DNA of 64,000 bases from Stenotrophomonas panacihumi (GTDB lineage: Bacteria > Pseudomonadota > Gammaproteobacteria > Xanthomonadales > Xanthomonadaceae), in NCBI RefSeq assembly GCF_001431645.1, contig NZ_LLXU01000058.1, forward strand, positions 1-64,000, in the 5' to 3' direction. This document shows, one piece after another, positions 17,474 through 29,854 of the stretch. The number at the start of each line of letters is the position of its first letter. The stretch's first letter is position 1. The position numbers and the translations under genes were made by a program. Below the pieces are notes generated by a model, which was not told the DNA's origin, did no database searches, and worked only from the letters and a program-made list of their open reading frames with translations.

Positions 17474-19060
17474 TTACGAAGGTGTCCACTGCGCCGCGTT
17501 GACCAGCCGCTCCACCATCGCCTCGGGCGCATCGGTATCCACGCGAACCGGCGGCAACGGTCGATCGACGCCCATCAGCCCGTACACCGCCTTCTGCGCG
17601 GTGCGCACGGAATACTCGACGGTCATCGCGGCCTCTTCGGCCAGCTCGACGTACTGGCCGATGAAGCCCAGGTTGCGCGAACCCGCCGGCACCGGCGGCG
17701 GGCGGTCCCCGGCGGCGCGCGGCATGAACGGGCTGGTGACGTAGGGCATCGTGCAGGGAATGCAGTTGGAGGCGGCCAGGATGTTCTCGCGCTCGCGCTC
17801 CGGGCTCTGCAGCTGGAACAGCACTTCCTCCAGGATCTCCGAGCCGGTGCACTCGCGCATGGGCTTGTGGATGAAATCGCCGGGTCGGTCATGCGCCAGG
17901 CCATAGCCCCACCACACCGACACGCTGTCGGGTTGTTCGACGAAGAACGGCTGTGGATACAACGCCAGCGTCAGCAGCCAGCCCGAGCCGTTGAAGCGGA
18001 TCAGTTCGCCCTGCTTGCCCGGGTTGTCGCGGAAGCGGCCGAGCAGCGCCAGGAAGGTCGGGTCGTCGGTGGTGACGGTGAAGGAAGTCCACTGCGAATC
18101 GTTGACCGACCCGCAGAACGCCTGCGGGTTGCCGAGCCCCGGCCGCCGCATGGCCAGCCGCTGCCACAGTGCCCAGGCGTCGGCGGCCGGGCGCTGCCCC
18201 GCCGCCAGCGGGGCCGGTTCGATCATCGAACCGAAGGTGGTATCGGCGGCCATCGACCCGAGCGTGGCGAACACGCGGTCGCCCTCGTCCAGGTCCTGCC
18301 GGCGCGCGATGCCATCCTCCAGCAGGTGCAGCGCGGTGACCTGCAGCGCGTCCGGGTCATCGGCCAGCACCAGCTCGGACACCTTGGTGCGCATCTGGAA
18401 GTGCACGCCCTGCGCGGTGAGCCAGCGCTGCAGCGGCAGGGCCAGGCTCTCGTAGGGGCTGTAGAGCGTGCGATAGATGCCGCTGGCATCGGCGTTTCCA
18501 CACAGGTGCGCGGTATGCCGGCGCAGGTAGCGGCGCCATTCGGCCGCGCTGTGCCAGCGGCGCAGCGCGAAGGTGGTCGACCATTCCAGCCAGAACGCGG
18601 TGGCGAAGAAGTTCTCGTCGAAGCAATCCACGATGCGGCGGCCCAGCAATGCGGACTCGGGCTCGCCCAGCAGGCGCACGAGGTCGTCGCGATGGCGCTC
18701 GCTCAGGCCGGTGGTCCACGCCGCGGCCGCCTGCCCGCGTGGCGCGACCAGGCGCAGCCGGGTGACGCCGCGGCCGGCGGCGGCACGCAGGCTTTCTTCC
18801 TTCACCGAGATATGCGGGTTGCTGATGGAGGGAATCGCCTCCATCAGGCCCAACGTGCAGGCGTACTGGCCCGAAAGCATCCGGCTGCCGCACATGTGGT
18901 AGCCGGTGGCGGCGTTGCCACGCGCATCGAGCGCGCCGCCGAACAGGGGGGCGGCCTCGAACACCGTGATATCGGCGCCCGCCACGCCCGCGTCCCGGAT
19001 GAGGAAAGCGGCGCCCGCCAGCGACGCGATGCCGCTGCCCACGAAGTAATGCCTGCTCAT
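17474..19060 (-). CDS. ohyA: Oleate hydratase (FAD-dependent)
   Basis: A 528-residue member of the oleate hydratase / myosin-cross-reactive-antigen family, which adds water to the cis-9 double bond of oleate to give 10-hydroxystearate. The N-terminal FAD motif is GSGIASLAGAAFLIRD (8-23), followed by TVFEAAPLFGGALDARGN. C-terminal family blocks include GWLLTLALYPQPFF, WGYGLAHDRPGDF and CTMPYVTSPFMPR. At the position of the catalytic Glu of the best-studied enzyme (the GGRE motif) this protein has GSRM with Met61, as in the Rhodococcus-type branch. There is no signal peptide. It is followed downstream by the LuxR-type regulator gene; upstream on the same strand (107 nt) is a lipase-like gene. 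Confidence 0.88.
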   Translation of the reverse strand: MSRHYFVGSGIASLAGAAFLIRDAGVAGADITVFEAAPLFGGALDARGNAATGYHMCGSRMLSGQYACTLGLMEAIPSISNPHISVKEESLRAAAGRGVTRLRLVAPRGQAAAAWTTGLSERHRDDLVRLLGEPESALLGRRIVDCFDENFFATAFWLEWSTTFALRRWHSAAEWRRYLRRHTAHLCGNADASGIYRTLYSPYESLALPLQRWLTAQGVHFQMRTKVSELVLADDPDALQVTALHLLEDGIARRQDLDEGDRVFATLGSMAADTTFGSMIEPAPLAAGQRPAADAWALWQRLAMRRPGLGNPQAFCGSVNDSQWTSFTVTTDDPTFLALLGRFRDNPGKQGELIRFNGSGWLLTLALYPQPFFVEQPDSVSVWWGYGLAHDRPGDFIHKPMRECTGSEILEEVLFQLQSPERERENILAASNCIPCTMPYVTSPFMPRAAGDRPPPVPAGSRNLGFIGQYVELAEEAAMTVEYSVRTAQKAVYGLMGVDRPLPPVRVDTDAPEAMVERLVNAAQWTPS

Positions 19061-19167
19061 TCGCCAAATCCATGCGAGGTCGGGGTCGCCGGCCGCGTGC
19101 CCCGGCGCGCTCCGACCGCGCGAGGTTAAGGCTAGATGATGCTATCGCGGTGTGAAGCCCGTCGCGA

Positions 19168-20823
19168 TCACGCGTTCCAGGCCGAAATCCGGAACTGCAG
19201 CTTGCCCTTGACGCCCGGCCGCGTCGGCACGCGCTGGCCTTGCGCATCGATGCTGAAGCTCTCGAACGGGATATCGATGTTGACCGCGCGCTGGCGCAAC
19301 TGGTCGCTGGAGACATCCACGTCCTGCGTCGGGCTGCTGACGCCGGCGTCCTGCCATGCGTAACGCACCTTCCAGGCGGCGCCGGCGCGCACCGGCGGAA
19401 TCATCGACAGCACGATGGAGTTGCGGAACAGGTAGCCGCCCTCGTAATGCTGGTTGATCCACAGCTTGCGCTCGATCTCGTAGTCCGGCACGCGGATGCC
19501 CAGGGTCATGCCGTAGGACAGCGAACGGTCGCTGTCATCCACCTTGGCCGCGTTGGAGAGGAATATCGAGGACAGGTAGTGCGGCACTTCCTTCTTCCAC
19601 GTCGCGTGGCGCACGCAGGCGACCGAATCCTCCTCGGCGACGCGGCGGGTCAGGTACCACAGCTTGCCGCGCGGGGAGGCGAGCATCTCGATCTGGTACA
19701 GCGCGTCGATCTCGCGGCCCTGGTCCTGCGCCTGCTGCACCTTGTCCGGCAGGCGGATCTCGTCCAGCTGCATCCACACGTCCACGCGCACGTCGCCGAA
19801 CAGGAAGCGCGCCAGGTTCTGGAACGCCTCCTCGCTGTTGACGATGCCGTAGAAGCCCGAATGCGAGCGGAACGCATAGGCGCGCGCGGCGTAGTCGCCC
19901 AGGCTGCCGTCGGCGTTGACGCCCTGCAGCGTGGCGTTCTCGATCTTCACCAGGCCATCGCTGCCGTTGCCGACGAACGTGCGCGACAGCCCGGCGGCGG
20001 CGTCGTAATCGGCGCGGTTGGTGCCGACCATGCAGAACACCTTGCGCGAGGGGAACAGCGCCTCGGGCAGCAGGTCCACGCGGCCGCCGTTCTTCTTCGG
20101 CAGGTCGCCGAGGGCCAGGTACTGCGGCATGCGCTTGTCGCGGTCGAAGTTGTCGATGTCGAAGGCGGTGAGCCAGCTGGGCACGTTGCCGCCGGCCACG
20201 TCGATGCCGTTATGCGGGGTGGCATAGGTGAACAGCTTGTCCACGCACGACTGCGTTTTGGCTACGTCCAGCGCCGGGTTCTGCAGGAACGCGCGGCTGA
20301 CCAGGCCGCCCATCGAATGGGCGACCAGGTAGCAGCGGAAGTCCGCCGGCTTCACCTGGTTGGCCGGATTGGCGCAGATCAGCTCGCGCACCCGCGCGAT
20401 CAGCTGCGACAGCCGCTGCGCGGATTCTTCGATGCTGGGCGTCTTGCCGCCGCCGAACAACGAGGAGGCGGGGTCGTAATAGCGGTGGATCACCACCGAG
20501 CGCGAGCCGAGCTGGTTGCCGGTGGGCTGGCCATCGGCGCTGGATTCCCAGCCCGGGTCGAGGATGTCCTGGCCGTCCTCGTAGACGTCGCTGTAATCGA
20601 ACTCGGACATCAGCCGCACCACCGGCGACTCGAACACGTACTTGCGCGGCGCGCGCTCGCGTTCGGCGACGGCGCGGTAGACGGTGGAACCGAGGTTGAA
20701 ACCGCAGAACGGATCGGCGCTGGTCTGGTCCATCTCGCCGCGGGTCATCGCATACCCGCGCACGTAGATGATCGGGTAGTACGGCGGCGTCCAGGGGGTC
20801 TTCTTGAGGGCGGCCTTGGCCAT
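19168..20823 (-). CDS. Lipase-like alpha/beta hydrolase (large, cytosolic)
   Basis: A 551-residue protein. PIIYVRGYA near the N-terminus is the oxyanion region, the nucleophile elbow is AHSMGG with Ser170, and TPHNGIDVAG is a PGAP1/lipase-like block. The C-terminal half (about 340-551) has no catalytic motif and is rich in beta strands, probably a separate binding domain. No signal peptide is seen (MAKAALKKTPWTPPYYP), so secretion would need another route. It lies upstream of and on the same strand as the oleate hydratase gene, which suggests that it may release the fatty acids that enzyme uses (inference). Confidence 0.75.
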   Translation of the reverse strand: MAKAALKKTPWTPPYYPIIYVRGYAMTRGEMDQTSADPFCGFNLGSTVYRAVAERERAPRKYVFESPVVRLMSEFDYSDVYEDGQDILDPGWESSADGQPTGNQLGSRSVVIHRYYDPASSLFGGGKTPSIEESAQRLSQLIARVRELICANPANQVKPADFRCYLVAHSMGGLVSRAFLQNPALDVAKTQSCVDKLFTYATPHNGIDVAGGNVPSWLTAFDIDNFDRDKRMPQYLALGDLPKKNGGRVDLLPEALFPSRKVFCMVGTNRADYDAAAGLSRTFVGNGSDGLVKIENATLQGVNADGSLGDYAARAYAFRSHSGFYGIVNSEEAFQNLARFLFGDVRVDVWMQLDEIRLPDKVQQAQDQGREIDALYQIEMLASPRGKLWYLTRRVAEEDSVACVRHATWKKEVPHYLSSIFLSNAAKVDDSDRSLSYGMTLGIRVPDYEIERKLWINQHYEGGYLFRNSIVLSMIPPVRAGAAWKVRYAWQDAGVSSPTQDVDVSSDQLRQRAVNIDIPFESFSIDAQGQRVPTRPGVKGKLQFRISAWNA

Positions 20824-20952
20824 GGCGGCATGCTCCTGTGGGACGGTCGTGGGGAACGCTTAGGAGACAACGGCGGGCAACGCCCGCGCAGGCCACCGAG
20901 TGTGCCGCCACCCCGTCCCAGGAGCCGAGACGGGCGTCGCGATTGGAGGGCC

Positions 20953-22888
<1,936 letters not shown>

Positions 22889-23037
22889 CGGGGAGGTCGC
22901 CGGCGTGCGCGCGGCACGGGCGAAAGCGTCGATGGCGGAAAGGAGGCGTCATTCTACGCCCGGCCCGGCCACCCCCGCTGCGACCGCCCGTCGCAGGCCG
23001 CGGCACGGCGTGTTCCGCCGCCGTGCCGCTTGCGGTA

Positions 23038-23286
23038 TCAGATGACGCCGCCGCCCAGGCCCAGGCGCAGGACGCCCACCACGATCACCACGATGTTGAG
23101 CAGCAGGCCGGCCTTGGCGCGGCCGCGGTTGCCCGGCGCGGTGAAGAGGAGGCCGATGGCGGCGATGATCGCGCCGATGCCGGCGAACGGAATCACGAAC
23201 CAGTTGCCCCACCCCAGCAACGGGATGAAGGCGACGATCATCCACACCAACGCCACGATGCCCCATAGCAGGCTGATCAGTCCCAT
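23038..23286 (-). CDS. Small hydrophobic membrane protein
   Basis: An 82-residue protein with three hydrophobic stretches (LISLLWGIVALVWMIVAFIP, FVIPFAGIGAIIAAIGLLFT, AGLLLNIVVIVVGVLRLGLG) and a short basic loop (APGNRGRAKA). This is typical of small proteins with a glycine-rich C-terminal helix. The ATG at 23286 is preceded by AAGGAGCGTGGC. It is monocistronic; its function is unknown. Confidence 0.7.
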   Translation of the reverse strand: MGLISLLWGIVALVWMIVAFIPLLGWGNWFVIPFAGIGAIIAAIGLLFTAPGNRGRAKAGLLLNIVVIVVGVLRLGLGGGVI

Positions 23287-23483
23287 GCCACGCTCCTTCC
23301 ATGCAGGTCAGGCTGCACGATAGCGCGGCTGACTGCTTCAGGCCCAGGCCATAAGTTGACCCACGCAAGACCTGTCCTTGGCGTGCCCGTCACGGTGCCG
23401 GTTGCAGGCTGTCGGGGCGGCGCAAGTCCGGCACGATTCAGTCCGGGGGCGGGATCATCCGCCCAACGATCGAGGGAAACGCC

Positions 23484-23942
23484 ATGAAGACCACCATCGC
23501 CGCCGCCTGCCTCGCCCTGACGCTGGCCGGCTGCGCAAGCTCTTCCAAAGTGATGCTCGGCAGCGCGCGCCCGCCGGTGGATCCGGCCGTGGTGCAGGTC
23601 TATTCGACCACCCCGCCCGGCGCGGTGGAGATCGCCCAGGTGGAAGCCACCAGCGCGGTCGGCTTCGGCACGCAGGGGCAAACCGATGCGGCGGTCGTGC
23701 GGCTCAAGCAGGAAGCGGCCAAGCTGGGCGCCAACGGCATCGTGCTGGTCGGCGTGGGCGGCAACGGGCGCTCGCCGGCCTCGGTGTCGGTGGGTGCCGG
23801 TTCGTGGGGTTCGCATGTCGGCGGCGGCGTGGGCATCGGCATTCCCACCCAGCAGAAGAGCGCGGCCGGCGTGGCGATCTACGTGCCGCCCGGCACGCCC
23901 GCGCAACCGGTACCGATGCAGAACCCGCCGCCGGGCGAATAA
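23484..23942 (+). CDS. Small lipoprotein with a YbjQ/RcsF-like core
   Basis: A 152-residue lipoprotein with the signal peptide MKTTIAAACLALTLAGC (lipobox LAGC). The core reads VQVYSTTPPGAVEIAQVEATS...DAAVVRLKQEAAKLGANGIVLVGVGG, a strand-helix-strand pattern seen in the YbjQ / DUF4156 / RcsF-like group. The end is Gly/Pro-rich and probably flexible. The ATG follows GAGGGAAACGCC. A terminator hairpin follows the stop. Function unknown; an envelope location is predicted. Confidence 0.75.
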   Translation: MKTTIAAACLALTLAGCASSSKVMLGSARPPVDPAVVQVYSTTPPGAVEIAQVEATSAVGFGTQGQTDAAVVRLKQEAAKLGANGIVLVGVGGNGRSPASVSVGAGSWGSHVGGGVGIGIPTQQKSAAGVAIYVPPGTPAQPVPMQNPPPGE

Positions 23943-23964
23943 GCCGCCACGGCCATGAAGCAGA

Positions 23965-23986
23965 AGGGCGCCTTTCGGCGCCCTTC
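23965..23986. terminator. Terminator hairpin between convergent genes
   Basis: AAGGGCGCC (23965-23973) and GGCGCCCTT (23978-23986) with loop TTTC. It sits between the lipoprotein stop (23942) and the stop of the opposing DUF885 gene (24010). A modest T/C-rich tail follows on the plus strand. Confidence 0.65.
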
Positions 23987-24009
23987 CTCGTTTCCACACC
24001 TGTCGTGGC

Positions 24010-25836
24010 TCAGCCCTTCTTCGCCGCCGGCTTGGCGGCTTCCGGCGCCTTGCCCAGCTGCGAGGGGATGAACACTTCTTCCACCGCCTTGGCCAGCTGG
24101 TCCGGCGGCAGCAGGCCCTGGTCGAGCAGGAAGTTGTTGAACTTCAGGCGGTCGAACTTCGGCCCCAGGGCCAGCTCGGTGCGCATGCGCAGTTCCAGGA
24201 TGCGGCTGTAGCCGTAGAAGTAGCTGCCGGCCTGGCCGGGCGCGCGCACCATGTAGCGGTCCAGCTCCTGGCGCGCCATCGCCGGCGACAGGCCGACCTT
24301 GTCCTCCAGCACCTGGCGTGCGCTCTCGCGGTCGATCAGGCCGAGGTTGAGCATCGGATCGAGCATCGCGCGCGCGGCGCGCAGCAGGCGGAACTGCAGC
24401 GCGATCAGCTGCCCGTCCAGCGGCTCGTACGGCACCATCTCCGCTTCGGCATACAGCGCCCAGCCTTCGACGTTGACCGAGTTGAAGGCGTACATGCTGC
24501 GCGCCAGCGACACGCCGCGCTCCACCATGGCGGTGAACTGCAGCTCGTGGCCGGGGCGCCCTTCGTGCGCGCTCAGCGTCCACGCGGCCGAACCGAAGTT
24601 GAAGTCGTCGTACTGCTCCTTCTTGCCCCCATCGGCCTGCGGGTTGCCCAGCGGCAGCACGAACTGGCCCTGCTGGCCGGTGTTGCCGACCAGCGGCGCG
24701 GGCAGGAAGTGCGGGGCCGGCTGGGCGGCGCTTTCGGCCGGCGAGCCCAGGCGCATCTGCATCGGGCGCTGCGGCACGTCGACGATGCCCTGCTTGCGGA
24801 TGATCGGATCGATCTGGTCGATCACGCCGCGGTAGTAATGCTCCAGCTGATCATCGGCGATCTTGTTGCCCTTCAGCGCGCGGATCACGTCCACGTAGTC
24901 GCCGCCTTCCGGCAGGCCCTTGGCCTTGGCCACCAGCGGGGCGAGCTGGCGCATCGCCGAGCGGGTTTCCATGAACTCCACCTGCGCGCGGTCCATCAGC
25001 ACCTGCGGCTCCACGCCGATGCCGACCTGCTTGAGCTGGAACGCGTACAGCGGCGCGGGCAGGCGGGCGTCCTCGCGTGCCTTGGGCAGCACTTCGGTGC
25101 GGGTCCAGTCGGCGTAGGCCTGCAGCTGGGTGGCGGTGGCCTTGAGGGCTTCGTCGGCGCCGGCGATCTTGTACTTGCCGAACAGGTCCTTGATGCCTTC
25201 GATGTAGGTGTCCACGTTCGCCAGCGCCTGCTCGACCTCGCGCCTGGTCGGCTGCAGCAGCTGCGGGTTGGACAGGCGCTCGGTGTAGCGCGCCTTGGCC
25301 AGCTCGGTCATGGCGGTGCTGCCCGGGGCCAGGCCGGTGTAGGCCTTCAGGCGGGCCAGCGCGCTGGCGCGGCGCGCGGCCGGGGTCTGGTCGGAGAGCA
25401 GGTTGTTGAGGCCGCTGAAGACGGCCTGCGGCACGTCCGTCCACGGCAGCAGGTAGCGCTCGTTGAGCTCGCTGCCTTCGATTTCCTGGTCGATGGCGTG
25501 GATCAGGATCGCCAGGTCCTGGCGCACGTCGTTGTCCTTCTCCACCGCCAGCTTGGCCTGCAGCTCGGTGCGCGCCTTGACCATGGCGGCGCGGTAGCGC
25601 GCGTCGTGGTCCGGGCCGAGGTCGGTGACCTTGTCGTCATACCCCGGCACGCCGAAGAAGCCCACCAGCTCCGGCTGGAACGGGCCCTGCGCATCGAGCA
25701 GGACCTGCGTGAAAGCGTTGCTGCGCGCGACCCAGGCCGGGGCGGCCGGCGTGGCGCTCTTGGCGGGCGCGGCCTGGACGGCCAGCGGCAGGGGCGCGAG
25801 CAGCGCCAGCGAGACTGCAAGGACGAGCGGCTTCAT
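24010..25836 (-). CDS. DUF885-family secreted metallopeptidase-like protein
   Basis: A 608-residue protein with a signal peptide (MKPLVLAVSLALLAPLPLAVQAAPA). The family's zinc-site motif appears as HEGRPGHELQ (His424, His430), with the downstream glutamate in VEGWALYAE (Glu457), the arrangement expected for an HExxH-like gluzincin variant. The rest is helical. DUF885 proteins are common in xanthomonads as paralogues and are presumed periplasmic peptidases. The C-terminus is Lys/Ala-rich (KAPEAAKPAAKKG). It is encoded downstream of the DPP4-type peptidase, 163 nt away with a hairpin between, so it probably has its own promoter. Confidence 0.85.
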   Translation of the reverse strand: MKPLVLAVSLALLAPLPLAVQAAPAKSATPAAPAWVARSNAFTQVLLDAQGPFQPELVGFFGVPGYDDKVTDLGPDHDARYRAAMVKARTELQAKLAVEKDNDVRQDLAILIHAIDQEIEGSELNERYLLPWTDVPQAVFSGLNNLLSDQTPAARRASALARLKAYTGLAPGSTAMTELAKARYTERLSNPQLLQPTRREVEQALANVDTYIEGIKDLFGKYKIAGADEALKATATQLQAYADWTRTEVLPKAREDARLPAPLYAFQLKQVGIGVEPQVLMDRAQVEFMETRSAMRQLAPLVAKAKGLPEGGDYVDVIRALKGNKIADDQLEHYYRGVIDQIDPIIRKQGIVDVPQRPMQMRLGSPAESAAQPAPHFLPAPLVGNTGQQGQFVLPLGNPQADGGKKEQYDDFNFGSAAWTLSAHEGRPGHELQFTAMVERGVSLARSMYAFNSVNVEGWALYAEAEMVPYEPLDGQLIALQFRLLRAARAMLDPMLNLGLIDRESARQVLEDKVGLSPAMARQELDRYMVRAPGQAGSYFYGYSRILELRMRTELALGPKFDRLKFNNFLLDQGLLPPDQLAKAVEEVFIPSQLGKAPEAAKPAAKKG

Positions 25837-25966
25837 CGGGCGGTTCCTTGAACGAGGATGACGGCACGCTACGCGTGGCGCGCGTGGCCGGCAATCTCCC
25901 GAAGGTCATGCGCGCTTCCGGGCCGGGCGGGGTGGCCGCGAGGCGACGGCGCTCCCCGCCCCCGGC

Positions 25967-25988
25967 CTGCCCGCCGCGCGGCGGGCAG
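25967..25988. terminator. Perfect palindrome after the DPP4-like gene
   Basis: A 22-bp perfect palindrome, arms CTGCCCGCCGC and GCGGCGGGCAG, 11 nt past the stop codon of the DPP4-like gene. It would fold into a stable hairpin; there is no T-run, so terminator function is only likely. Confidence 0.4.
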
Positions 25989-25999
25989 CCGTTCGCTGC

Positions 26000-28273
<2,274 letters not shown>

Positions 28274-28963
28274 TCACTTCTGCCCGAACAGGTGCTTGCG
28301 CTCTTCCTCGCTGAGCGGCTTGCCGGCGTTCGGGTTGACCTGCTGCTTGAGGGCATAGGCGCGCTGGGTGGCCGGGCGCGCGGCGATGCCGGCGTGCCAG
28401 CGCTGCACGTTCGGGTACGGGGTCATGTCCAGCGGGGCGCTGTCGTAGGCGTTGATCCACGGATGGATCGCCATGTCGGCGATGCTGTACTCCTCGCCGG
28501 CGACGAAGGCGTGGTTCGCCAGCTGGCGGTCCAGCACGCCGAGCAGGCGCTGCACCTCGCGGGTGTAGCGGTCGATGGCGTAGGGAATCTTCTCCGGCGC
28601 ATAGACACTGAAGTGTCCGTACTGCCCGGTCATCGGGCCGAGGCCGCCCATCTGCCACATCAGCCACTGGTTCACTGCGACCTTCTGTCGCACGTCGCTG
28701 CCGAAGAAGCGCCCGGTCTTGTTGGCCAGGTACAGCAGGATGGCGCCGGACTCGAACACGCTGATCGGCGCGCCGCCATCGGCCGGGGCGTGGTCGACGA
28801 TGGCCGGCATCTTGTTGTTCGGCGAAATGGCCAGGTATTCCGGCTTGAACTGGTCGCCGGCGCCAATGTTCACCGGCTTGACCGTGTACTCCAAGCCCGC
28901 CTCTTCCAGGAACAGGGTGACCTTGTGTCCGTTCGGCGTGGGCCAGTAATGGAAGTCGATCAT
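28274..28963 (-). CDS. Glutathione S-transferase, Nu class (YghU/YfcG-like)
   Basis: A 229-residue GST. The N-terminal thioredoxin-fold domain reads MIDFHYWPTPNGHKVTLFLEEAGLEY with the Nu-class TPNG.K motif. NKMPAIVD is the cis-Pro site and FESGAILLYLA closes the domain. The C-terminal helical domain has the N-capping box GEEYSIADMAIHPWI. Nu-class members have disulfide-bond reductase activity towards small disulfides. It probably acts in the cytosol in thiol homeostasis or detoxification. The start follows GGAGCCCGCC. Confidence 0.9.
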   Translation of the reverse strand: MIDFHYWPTPNGHKVTLFLEEAGLEYTVKPVNIGAGDQFKPEYLAISPNNKMPAIVDHAPADGGAPISVFESGAILLYLANKTGRFFGSDVRQKVAVNQWLMWQMGGLGPMTGQYGHFSVYAPEKIPYAIDRYTREVQRLLGVLDRQLANHAFVAGEEYSIADMAIHPWINAYDSAPLDMTPYPNVQRWHAGIAARPATQRAYALKQQVNPNAGKPLSEEERKHLFGQK

Positions 28964-29071
28964 GGCGGGCTCCGGCGAAAGTGAGCCGGCAGTGTAGCGC
29001 CGGCCCCGGGTTGGCAGGGCCGCACGGCGACCGTTACCCTCGCCTATCCCCTGTCACGAAGCGTTCCACGC

Positions 29072-29698
29072 ATGTCGCCCTCGCCCCGCCTCAGTCCCGT
29101 TCCCAGCCTGATCTTCGCCTCGCGCTGGCTGCAGCTGCCGCTGTACCTGGGGCTGATCCTCGCCCAGGGCGTCTACGTGTTCCTGTTCGGCAAGGAGCTG
29201 TGGCACCTCATCCATGAAGCGCCGAGCCTGGGCGAACAGCAGATCATGCTGATCGTGCTCGGCCTGATCGACGTGGTGATGATCTCCAACCTGCTGGTGA
29301 TGGTGATCGTCGGCGGCTACGAGACCTTCGTCTCGCGCCTGCGCCTGGAAGGCCACCCGGACCAGCCGGAGTGGCTGAGCCACGTCAACGCCTCGGTGCT
29401 GAAGGTGAAGCTGGCGATGGCGATCATCGGCATCTCCTCCATCCACCTGCTCAAGACCTTCATCGCGGCCGGCGCGCTGGGCGGCATCCCACTGTGCGCG
29501 GCCGACAAGATCAACGTCGCCGCCTCGCAGATCGGCGAGGCCAACTGCTCGGCGCTCACCGCCGACGGGGTGATGTGGCAGACCATCATCCACTGCGTCT
29601 TCATCCTCTCGGCCATCGGCATCGCCTGGACGGACCGCTTGATGTCCAGCGCCGGCGCGCACGCCGCCGCCGCCCAGCCGGGCCACGCGGGCCACTGA
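29072..29698 (+). CDS. yqhA: YqhA-family inner-membrane protein (TIGR00645)
   Basis: A 208-residue protein with four membrane helices. Typical blocks are [79 protein letters not shown] and the last helix [20 protein letters not shown]. This matches the UPF0114 / YqhA family, whose function is not known. The C-terminus is a His/Ala-rich tail ([13 protein letters not shown]). A strong hairpin follows. Confidence 0.9.
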   Translation: MSPSPRLSPVPSLIFASRWLQLPLYLGLILAQGVYVFLFGKELWHLIHEAPSLGEQQIMLIVLGLIDVVMISNLLVMVIVGGYETFVSRLRLEGHPDQPEWLSHVNASVLKVKLAMAIIGISSIHLLKTFIAAGALGGIPLCAADKINVAASQIGEANCSALTADGVMWQTIIHCVFILSAIGIAWTDRLMSSAGAHAAAAQPGHAGH

Positions 29699-29712
29699 GC
29701 CACACCGGCCGT

Positions 29713-29739
29713 GCGCCCGGTCACACAATGACCGGGCGC
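29713..29739 (+). terminator. 11-bp hairpin after yqhA
   Basis: GCGCCCGGTCA (29713-29723) and TGACCGGGCGC (29729-29739) with loop CACAA, 14 nt past the yqhA stop. Only a weak pyrimidine tail follows (CTTGCCCTTT). Confidence 0.5.
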
Positions 29740-29854
29740 GACGCTTGCCCTTTGACACGTGGGCAATGCTAGATTGCGACCTTGGCCGCCACCTTCGGGA
29801 GGGAGGGGGGCGGCTCCGCAACATTCACCAGAATTCCGGGGTCAAGGGGGACAC

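Noticed and set aside
29752-29775. TTGACA (29752) with TAGATT (29770) as promoter of the TonB_C lipoprotein gene
   Set aside because: The spacing is only 12 nt, too short for a sigma-70 promoter; one of the two may be real with another partner, but I cannot choose.
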